Positions 58,737 through 64,000 of a DNA stretch of 64,000 nt are shown here, in pieces. Location: assembly GCA_963786195.1 (NCBI GenBank), contig CAWAYH010000001.1, positions 186,001 through 250,000 of the forward strand. The letters are read 5' to 3'. Each line of letters opens with the position of its first letter. The first letter of the stretch is position 1. A model generated the notes under the pieces. It was not told where the DNA came from. It was given only the letters and a program-made list of their open reading frames with translations, and did no database searches. Position numbers and translations under genes: made by a program. The stretch is from CAWAYH01 sp963786195 (GTDB taxonomy: Bacteria; Acidobacteriota; Vicinamibacteria; Vicinamibacterales; 2-12-FULL-66-21).

Positions 58737-59651
58737 TTGGGCAAGAAGCGCATCGTCATTCGCGCGCATGCCAAGGTGAACCTCGATCTGCGCGTGCTCG
58801 GGTCGCGGCCTGACGGTTACCACGAGCTGCGCACCGTGTTCCAGTCGCTCGCGCTCCACGACACGCTGGTCTGCGCGGAGCGTCCGGGCCGCTTTGCGAT
58901 CAAGTGCCGCCACGCCGGCGTGCCCCTCGACGACTCCAATCTCGTCTGGCGCGCCGCTGCCGCGCTCTGGACTGCGATCGGCCGCGCGGGTCCTCCGGCT
59001 GACGCCGTGATCACGATCCAGAAACAGATCCCGCTGCGGGCAGGTCTCGGCGGCGGCAGCACGAACGCTGCCGCCGCGCTTCAGGCGCTCGGACGCCTCT
59101 GGGGCGGTGTGCCGCTCACGCTCCTGCGCGAGGTGTCCGCAGGAATCGGCGCCGACGTGCCGTTCTTCCTCTCGGGCGGCACGGCGCTCGGTCTGGGGCG
59201 CGGGGAAGAGATCTATCCGCTGGTCGATCTGCCGAGGCACTGGGTCGTCGTCGTGCAGCCGCCGTTTGGCGTCTCGACCGCGGAAGCCTACACGTGGTAC
59301 GACGAAGACCGCGCCGCGGGAATCCGCGAGCCGCGCGAGGTGCAGATCCTGCCCGTCCCCTGGCCGTCGCGGGCGGCGCAGATGATCAACGATCTCGAAC
59401 CGCCGGTCGTCCGGCGTCATCCCGAGATCCTCACGTTGAAGAGCCAGCTCCGTGATGCCGGGGCGGTCGCCGCCGCGATGTCCGGCAGCGGCTCGGCGGT
59501 GTTCGGCCTCTTCCGGAGCTGGACTGCGGCGACGCGCGCGGTCAAGCCCCTCGCGCGGGGGGGCGCGCGCGCGTTCCTCACGCGGACGTTGAGCCGGGGC
59601 GAACACGAGCGCCGCGCGCGCCCGGTCACCACCCGATCAGCCCGGGCCTGA
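58737..59651 (+). CDS. ispE: 4-diphosphocytidyl-2-C-methyl-D-erythritol kinase
   Basis: 304 residues from a TTG four bases after the previous stop. GHMP kinase of the non-mevalonate isoprenoid pathway. Motifs: AHAKVNLDLRVLGSRPDGYHELRTVFQSLAL, PLRAGLGGGSTNAAAALQAL (ATP loop), GADVPFFLSGGTALGLGRGE and VAAAMSGSGSAVFGLF. The C-terminus extends to a slightly Arg-rich tail. ispE-prs linkage is conserved in many bacteria. Confidence 0.94.
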   Translation: MGKKRIVIRAHAKVNLDLRVLGSRPDGYHELRTVFQSLALHDTLVCAERPGRFAIKCRHAGVPLDDSNLVWRAAAALWTAIGRAGPPADAVITIQKQIPLRAGLGGGSTNAAAALQALGRLWGGVPLTLLREVSAGIGADVPFFLSGGTALGLGRGEEIYPLVDLPRHWVVVVQPPFGVSTAEAYTWYDEDRAAGIREPREVQILPVPWPSRAAQMINDLEPPVVRRHPEILTLKSQLRDAGAVAAAMSGSGSAVFGLFRSWTAATRAVKPLARGGARAFLTRTLSRGEHERRARPVTTRSARA

Positions 59652-59801
59652 TTGACCGTAGGGCCATCGGCCGTATAAACTTATCCCTTTGCGGACGTGT
59701 CCGCGAGCGGCGACGAGCGGTTCTGGACCAACCACGTGCAGGACCGCCACTGTGGAGAACCGTCGTGGAGCAGCCCGTCGTGCAGAACCCGTCGGCATCG
59801 A

Positions 59802-59876
59802 TGGGGCGTGGCCAAGTGGTAAGGCGCGGGACTTTGGATCCCGTATTCGAAGGTTCGAATCCTTCCGCCCCAACCA
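59802..59876 (+). tRNA. tRNA-Gln (anticodon TTG)
   Basis: A full cloverleaf folds: acceptor TGGGGCG with CGCCCCA, D-arm GGCC..GGTAAGGC region, anticodon stem CGGGA/TCCCG with loop CTTTGGA (anticodon TTG at 59834-59836), T-arm AAGGTTCGAATCCTT and discriminator A. CCA is encoded (59874-59876). It lies between ispE and prs, a common place for tRNA-Gln. Confidence 0.95.
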
Positions 59877-59902
59877 GTCTGGCGTCTCCTGAGACAGATC
59901 GT

Positions 59903-60850
59903 ATGAGTCGCGGGCAGTTGAAGCTTTTTTCAGGTTCCGCGCACCGGGCGCTCGCCACCGAGATTGGCGAGTTTCTGGGTGTACCGCCGGGTCAGGCCCG
60001 GCTGCAGCGGTTCCCGGATACCGAGGTCTCGTTCCAGATCGACGAGAACATCCGGGGGACGGACGTGTTCGTGGTGCAGCCCACGTGCGCGCCCGTGGAT
60101 CAGCATCTGATCGAGCTGTGCGTGATGATGGATGCGTTCCGGCGCTCGTCGGCGTCGCGCATCACGGCGGTGATCCCGTACTACGGCTACGCGCGTCAGG
60201 ATCGCAAGGACAAGCCGCGCGTGCCGATTTCGGCCAAGCTGGTGGCCAACCTGCTGAGCGCGGCGGGCGCGAACCGGGTGCTGACGATGGATCTGCACAA
60301 GGCGCAGATTCAGGGATTCTTCGACATCCCGGTGGATCACCTGTTCGCGGCGCCGGTGATCATCGATTACTGCTCGCGGCTCGGGATGCCGAACCTGACG
60401 ATCGTCTCGCCGGATGCGGGTGGCGCCGAGCGCGCGCGTGCGTATGCGAAACGGCTCGACGCCGAGCTGGCGATCATCGACAAACGGCGCAGCGATGATG
60501 GCACCACGGACGTGATGAACGTCGTCGGCGACGTGAGCGGCCGGACGTGCATCATCCAGGACGACATCATCGATACGGCGGGAACGATCGTGAAGGCGGC
60601 GCTGGCGTTGAAAGAGAACGGGGCGGAGAGGGTGATTGCGTGCGCGGTGCACGGCGTGCTGTCGGGACCCGCAATCGAACGGCTCGAAGGGGCACCGATC
60701 GAACAGGTGATCATCACGAACACGATCCCGCTCCACTCGGAACGCGCGCGCAACTGCAAGAAGATCAAGCAGCTGTCGGTCGCCCGGCTCCTCGGGCAGG
60801 CGATCCGCAGCATCAACGAGGAGACCTCGGTGTCCTCGTTGTTCGTGTAG
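59903..60850 (+). CDS. prs: Ribose-phosphate pyrophosphokinase
   Basis: 315 residues. Makes PRPP from ribose 5-phosphate and ATP for purine, pyrimidine, His and Trp synthesis. LKLFSGSAHRALATEIGEFLG, RFPDTEVSFQIDENIRGTDVFVVQPT, IPYYGYARQDRKDKPRVPISAKLVANLL, VLTMDLHKAQIQGFFDIPVDHL and the PRPP loop IIQDDIIDTAGTI are all present. Start chosen at 59903, as the longer reading frame runs into the tRNA gene. Leaderless distance from the tRNA is 26 bases. Confidence 0.96.
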   Translation: MSRGQLKLFSGSAHRALATEIGEFLGVPPGQARLQRFPDTEVSFQIDENIRGTDVFVVQPTCAPVDQHLIELCVMMDAFRRSSASRITAVIPYYGYARQDRKDKPRVPISAKLVANLLSAAGANRVLTMDLHKAQIQGFFDIPVDHLFAAPVIIDYCSRLGMPNLTIVSPDAGGAERARAYAKRLDAELAIIDKRRSDDGTTDVMNVVGDVSGRTCIIQDDIIDTAGTIVKAALALKENGAERVIACAVHGVLSGPAIERLEGAPIEQVIITNTIPLHSERARNCKKIKQLSVARLLGQAIRSINEETSVSSLFV

Positions 60851-60860
60851 CGAAGACACG

Positions 60861-60923
60861 AAGAGCGCGGGACTCGAGTCCCGCGTCAGCGACAGTGACG
60901 CGCACCTGACGTTGCGCGCTCTT
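60861..60923 (+). promoter_or_regulatory. Structured leader with competing hairpins upstream of rplY
   Basis: The 98-base gap between prs and rplY holds three overlapping stems: a 20-base perfect palindrome (60866-60885, centred on CTCGAG), a CGCGTCA/TGACGCG stem (60882-60888 with 60896-60902), and a long-range pair AAGAGCGCG/CGCGCTCTT (60861-60869 with 60915-60923). The stems share bases, so they cannot all form together. No U-tract follows, so it is not a standard terminator. Confidence 0.55.
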
Positions 60924-60948
60924 CTGTCGGGAAACTGGACACTGATAC

Positions 60949-61623
60949 ATGGATGCAACACTGCAAGCAGCGAAACGGGACGGGCGAGGGAAGAACGAGG
61001 CGCGTCGACTGCGCGCGGGCGGCCGCATTCCGGCCGTGCTCTACGGCGTCGAGAAGGGGAAGGCGGTTGAGATCGCGGTGGACCCGCGTGAGCTCCTCCG
61101 GATCCTGCACTCCGAGTCGGGTGTGAACACGCTGATCGGGCTCGAGCTCGACGGCGGCAGCACCCGGGTGCTCGTCAAGGAATACCAGCTCGATCCCATC
61201 GATCACGAGTTGCTCCACGCCGACTTCTACATGGTCGCGATGGACAAGGCCCTCACCGTCACGGTGCCCATCGTGCTCAGGGGCGAAGCGAAGGGCGTCA
61301 AGCAACAGGGCGGGATCGTCGACTTCGTGAACCGCGAGGTCGAGATCGAGTGCCTGCCCGGCGACATCCCCGAGAACATCCTCGTCGACATCAGCGAGCT
61401 GATGCTGCACGAAGGCGTGCGCGTGCGCGACCTGCCCTCCGAAGGGGCGAAGTGGCAGGCGATCAGCGACGCGGACATGATGATCGTCCACGTCGTGACG
61501 CTCAAGGTCGAGGAGGAAGCGCCGGCAGCCGACGCGGCTGTGGTGGCGGCGACGCCGGCGGCGCCCGTCGAGCCCGAGGTCATCAAGAAGGGCAAGGCGG
61601 ACAAGGAGAAGGAAGAGGAGTAG
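60949..61623 (+). CDS. rplY: 50S ribosomal protein L25 (general stress protein Ctc form)
   Basis: 224 residues: L25 5S-rRNA-binding domain at the N-terminus (GKNEARRLRAGGRIPAVLYGVEKGKAVEIAVDPREL, VKEYQLDPIDHELLHADFYMV) and the C-terminal TL5-like domain of the long Ctc form (GIVDFVNREVEIECLPGDIPENILVDIS, VRVRDLP). A Lys/Glu-rich tail (KKGKADKEKEEE) ends the protein. Directly followed by pth, the usual pairing. Confidence 0.96.
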   Translation: MDATLQAAKRDGRGKNEARRLRAGGRIPAVLYGVEKGKAVEIAVDPRELLRILHSESGVNTLIGLELDGGSTRVLVKEYQLDPIDHELLHADFYMVAMDKALTVTVPIVLRGEAKGVKQQGGIVDFVNREVEIECLPGDIPENILVDISELMLHEGVRVRDLPSEGAKWQAISDADMMIVHVVTLKVEEEAPAADAAVVAATPAAPVEPEVIKKGKADKEKEEE

Positions 61624-61648
61624 CCCCACGGTCGTCAGACCGGTGGGG
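61624..61648 (+). promoter_or_regulatory. Hairpin overlapping the Shine-Dalgarno of pth
   Basis: CCCCACGGTC (61624-61633) pairs with GACC-G-GTGGGG (61638-61648) around a GTCA loop, a ten-pair stem with one bulged G. The 3' arm contains the purine-rich ribosome site immediately before the GTG start at 61650. It follows the rplY stop directly and could hold pth translation low or couple it to rplY. Confidence 0.55.
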
Positions 61649-61649
61649 A

Positions 61650-62270
61650 GTGACGGTCACCGCCATCGTGAAGCTGATCGTGGGCCTGGGCAACCCCGGC
61701 CGGAAGTACGCGGGCACGCGGCACAACGTCGGGTTCGAGGTCATCGATCTGCTGGCGGCGCGGCATGCGCTCGAGTGGGAATCGGCGCCGGCCGAAGCGA
61801 TGATGGCCCGGTGGCGACCCGCCGGCGTGCTGCTGGTCAAGCCGCTCACGTTCATGAACCTGAGCGGCTACGCGGTGGGCGAGCTGCTCCGGTACTTCAA
61901 GGTCGCGGTGCCGGACATGCTCGTCATCGTGGACGAGGTCAACCTGGAGCTGGGACGGCTGCGAACGCGCGCGGCCGGTTCGGCGGGCGGGCACAACGGC
62001 CTGCGGTCGCTCGTCGAGCAGCTCGGCACCGAGCGCTTCGCGCGGCTGCGGATCGGCGTTGGACGCGGGGACATGCGGCGCGACCTCGCCGATCACGTGC
62101 TGGCGACGTTCGAGCCGGATGAGAAGGCGGCGGTGACCGACGCCGTCGGCCGCGCGGCAGATGCCGCCGAGCTCTTCGCGAGCGACGGCATCGAATCGGT
62201 GATGAACAGGTTCAATCGTCGGGACGACAAGTCAGAGGAGAACGGACACCAGAAGGAAGACGGGGCCTGA
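61650..62270 (+). CDS. pth: Peptidyl-tRNA hydrolase
   Basis: 206 residues from a GTG start. KLIVGLGNPGRKYAGTRHNVGFEVIDLLA (with the catalytic His), LLVKPLTFMNLSGYAVGELLRYF, MLVIVDEVNLELGRLRTRAAGSAGGHNGLRSLVEQLGTERFARLRIGVGRG are characteristic. It recycles peptidyl-tRNA dropped from ribosomes. A charged tail of ~15 residues follows the core. Reading upstream in the same frame gives only the shadow of rplY, so the GTG is the natural start. Confidence 0.94.
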   Translation: MTVTAIVKLIVGLGNPGRKYAGTRHNVGFEVIDLLAARHALEWESAPAEAMMARWRPAGVLLVKPLTFMNLSGYAVGELLRYFKVAVPDMLVIVDEVNLELGRLRTRAAGSAGGHNGLRSLVEQLGTERFARLRIGVGRGDMRRDLADHVLATFEPDEKAAVTDAVGRAADAAELFASDGIESVMNRFNRRDDKSEENGHQKEDGA

Positions 62271-62327
62271 CAACCTATCTTTCTCCTTGCTACGCCAGGC
62301 GTAGCCGTCAAGTCCAGAAGGAGAGTC

Positions 62328-62778
62328 ATGAGCACGACCAGACAGTACGAGCTTCGTTTACCTCATCACACCAGACGCCTCCGAACAGGAGGTCGCCGAC
62401 CTGCATACGCAGATCGAGCAGATCGTGCAGCGGTTCAACGCGACGATCGACAAGACCGAGAACTGGGGCCGGCGCAAGCTCGCCTACGAGATCGGCCACC
62501 ACAAGGAAGCGACCTACGTCGTCGAGACCATCAGCGGCGCGGGCGAGCTGATGAAGGAAATCGATCGACGCCTCCGCGTGATCGACCAGGTCATCCGGCA
62601 CCTCATCGTTCGCGTGGACGAGGAGCTGCGGGTGGCGGAGCGGACGCGCGCGGCGCGGAAGGCCACGCAGGCGAGGCGCCGGACGGCGCGCGGCCTGCCG
62701 CCGGAGCCGGCGCCGGGTGAGTCGCGTGGTGACATGGACATGGATGACGACCGCGAGGGGATGGAGGTCCAGCGATGA
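62328..62778 (+). CDS. rpsF: 30S ribosomal protein S6 (one frameshift near start)
   Basis: About 149 residues after removing one extra base near 62352: MSTTRQYEL then VYLITPDASEQEVADLHTQIEQIVQRF. The remainder, ENWGRRKLAYEIGHHKEATYVVETISGAGELMKEIDRRLRVIDQVIRHLIVRVD, is standard S6. The C-terminus is extended by a charged, acidic tail (ARKATQARRRTARG ... MDMDDDREGMEVQR). Overlaps rpsR by four bases (ATGA). An essential gene, so the shift is most likely an error. Confidence 0.93.
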
Positions 62779-63077
62779 GCGAGGAACGAGGCCGCGGCCG
62801 GGGATCGAGGGGCGGCGACAAAGATAAAGACAAGGGCAAGGGCGGCGAACCGCGCCGTGGCGGATTCTTCCGCCGCCGCCGTGTCTGCAAGTTCTGCGCG
62901 GAGAAGATCGACTACATCAACTACAAGGACGTCCGCCTGCTCGCGCCGTTCCTGCCCGAGCGCGGCAAGATTCAGCCGCGCCGCATTTCGGGCACGTGTG
63001 CCCTGCACCAGCGCAAGCTGCAGACGGCCATCAAGCGCGCGAGGCAGCTCGCGCTCGTGCCATACGTAACCGACTAG
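62775..63077 (+). CDS. rpsR: 30S ribosomal protein S18
   Basis: 100 residues; an Arg/Gly/Lys-rich N-terminal extension of ~35 residues precedes the S18 core VCKFCAEKIDYINYKDVRLLAPFLPERGKIQPRRISGTCALHQRKLQTAIKRARQLALVPYV. Three cysteines remain (VCKFC, GTCALH), the C+ (zinc-type) form of S18. Partner of S6 in the small subunit platform. A 7-base repeat array follows its stop. Confidence 0.96.
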   Translation: MSEERGRGRGSRGGDKDKDKGKGGEPRRGGFFRRRRVCKFCAEKIDYINYKDVRLLAPFLPERGKIQPRRISGTCALHQRKLQTAIKRARQLALVPYVTD

Positions 63078-63088
63078 CGCTCAGCTCT

Positions 63089-63126
63089 CAGCTGGAAGCT
63101 CGAAGCTGGGAGCTGGAAGCTGAAGC
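63089..63126. repeat. Heptameric repeats (AGCTGGA) between rpsR and rplI
   Basis: Units AGCTGGA, AGCTCGA, AGCTGGG, AGCTGGA and AGCTGAA run in strict period 7, ending 18 bases before the rplI start. Confidence 0.8.
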
Positions 63127-63143
63127 CATAAGGATCACGCAAC

Positions 63144-63593
63144 ATGGAAGTCATTCTTCGTGAGCACGTGGACAATCTCGGCCGCCGCGGCGAAATCGTG
63201 AAGGTGGCCGAGGGCTATGCGCGCAACTTTCTGTTGCCGCGCAAGCTCGCCCTGGCCGTGACCGAGGCGAACAAGCGGCAGATCGAGCGTGAGCGTCACA
63301 CCGCCGAAGCCCGCGACCTGGAAGAGAAGGCGCAGGCCGAGGCCTACGCGCAGCGGCTGAACGACCTCGACATCGACATCGCCCGGCGCGTGGGCGAGAA
63401 CGACACGCTCTACGGCTCGGTGACCTCCGCCGACATCGCGCACGCGCTGCAGGCGAAGGGATTCGAGATCGAGAAGCGCAAGATTCATCTGCCGGAGCCG
63501 CTGAAGGCGCTCGGTGCGGTGACCGTTCCGGTGAAGGTTCACCGTGATGTGACCGCGCAGGTGAAAGTGAAGGTCGTCGCCGAAGTACGCTGA
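63144..63593 (+). CDS. rplI: 50S ribosomal protein L9
   Basis: 149 residues. MEVILREHVDNLGRRGEIVKVAEGYARNFLLPRKLAL is the standard N-terminal domain; a connecting helix rich in Glu, Arg and Ala and a C-terminal domain (LYGSVTSADIAHALQAKGFEIEKRKIHLPEPLKALGAVTVPVKVHRDVTAQVKVKVV) complete it. The rpsF-rpsR-rplI-dnaB order is conserved. Confidence 0.96.
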   Translation: MEVILREHVDNLGRRGEIVKVAEGYARNFLLPRKLALAVTEANKRQIERERHTAEARDLEEKAQAEAYAQRLNDLDIDIARRVGENDTLYGSVTSADIAHALQAKGFEIEKRKIHLPEPLKALGAVTVPVKVHRDVTAQVKVKVVAEVR

Positions 63594-63653
63594 CGGACTC
63601 GGTGACGGCCGCCATGATATCCTTGCCAGTCGATCGCGAGCTGGTCGTCACCG

Positions 63654-64000
63654 ATGCCCGAAGCTACCGCCGCGCGCACGCTCCCGCACAGCCTCGACGC
63701 CGAGAAATCCGTCCTCGGCGCGATCCTCATCCAGAACGAAGCATTCAATCACGCGGCCGAGGTCATCGACGCGCGTGATTTCTTCCGCGACGCGCACCGG
63801 CGCATCTTCGATCGGATGGTCGCACTCAGCGAGCGCGGCGATGCGATCGATTTCCTGACGCTGAAGGAAGAGCTCGCCCGCACAGGCGACCTCGACGAAG
63901 TCGGCGGACCCGCCTACATCGCGTCGCTCGCCGACGGCGTGCCGCGATCGGCCAACGTCGAGTACTACGCGCGGATCGTCAAGCAGAAATCCACGCTCCG
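63654..64000 (+). CDS. dnaB: Replicative DNA helicase DnaB, N-terminal part (truncated by window end)
   Basis: The first 115 residues are visible from the ATG at 63654: LPHSLDAEKSVLGAILIQNEAFNHAAEVIDARDFFRDAHRRIFDRMVALSERGDAIDFLTLKEELARTGDLDEVGGPAYIASLADGVPRSANVEYYARIVKQKS. This is the DnaB N-terminal collar domain (primase-interacting). The ATPase part lies beyond the window. Confidence 0.94.
   Translation, partial: MPEATAARTLPHSLDAEKSVLGAILIQNEAFNHAAEVIDARDFFRDAHRRIFDRMVALSERGDAIDFLTLKEELARTGDLDEVGGPAYIASLADGVPRSANVEYYARIVKQKSTL

Noticed and set aside
59765..60850. A longer prs start upstream of the tRNA
   Set aside because: That frame would translate through the tRNA-Gln gene; the ATG at 59903 begins the normal Prs N-terminus.

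Overview
The window is 64 kb of high-GC (roughly 65%), densely coded bacterial chromosome. Intergenic gaps are short: no gene-free stretch exceeds about 300 bases. The gene families (VCBS/FG-GAP surface proteins with YRPSNGTWY blades, DUF6311-type membrane proteins, an O-polysaccharide/LPS locus with heptose genes, a type I NADH dehydrogenase operon, and the ispE - tRNA-Gln - prs - rplY - pth - rpsF - rpsR - rplI - dnaB block) suggest a Gram-negative soil-type bacterium. Acidobacteriota, perhaps the Vicinamibacteria (subdivision 6), fits best; this is inference from gene content, not from a marker phylogeny.

Layout. (1) 0-33 kb is a surface-polysaccharide region: a large membrane protein, a parallel-beta-helix/VCBS secreted protein, an ABC-type polysaccharide exporter (ATPase plus permease), a 1.3-kilo-residue methyltransferase/GT2/WbsX protein, a GT4, two methyltransferases, a methyltransferase-GT2 fusion, a DUF6311-like membrane protein, a second VCBS protein, a GT2, GDP-mannose 4,6-dehydratase, a WecA-like transferase fused to a CapD-type membrane module, an O-antigen ligase, two tandem secreted sugar dehydrogenases, a coiled-coil methyltransferase, thiG, thiS and another GT4. 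(2) 33.1-44.9 kb is a nuo operon (A B C D E F H J K L M N) with no nuoG or nuoI. (3) 45-49.7 kb holds selA, two uncharacterised genes, a cold-shock protein and purH. (4) 49.7-56.4 kb is an LPS-core/O-antigen set: two GT39 transferases, a heptose kinase, an O-antigen ligase, a GT9 heptosyltransferase and a Trm112-like protein. (5) 56.5-64 kb carries a TPR protein, a LolB-like lipoprotein, ispE, tRNA-Gln(TTG), prs, rplY, pth, rpsF, rpsR, rplI and the start of dnaB.

Functionally, regions 1 and 4 together could make a lipid-linked glycan (WecA-like initiation, GDP-sugar supply, GTs and methyltransferases), export it (ABC transporter), and ligate it to a heptose-containing core.

Two cross-cutting features stand out. 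First, many genes, including nuoE, nuoF, selA, rpsF, thiG and gmd, contain single-base frameshifts. Where I could reconstruct the frame, these are mostly one extra base. They are concentrated at 5.6-7.0, 19.9-22.1 and 28.8-32.8 kb, and are best explained by unpolished assembly errors. I give gene spans that bridge them. Second, several intergenic spaces carry short arrays of 7-base tandem repeats, each with its own unit, and two related structured dispersed repeats lie at 22.1-22.3 and 38.8-38.9 kb.
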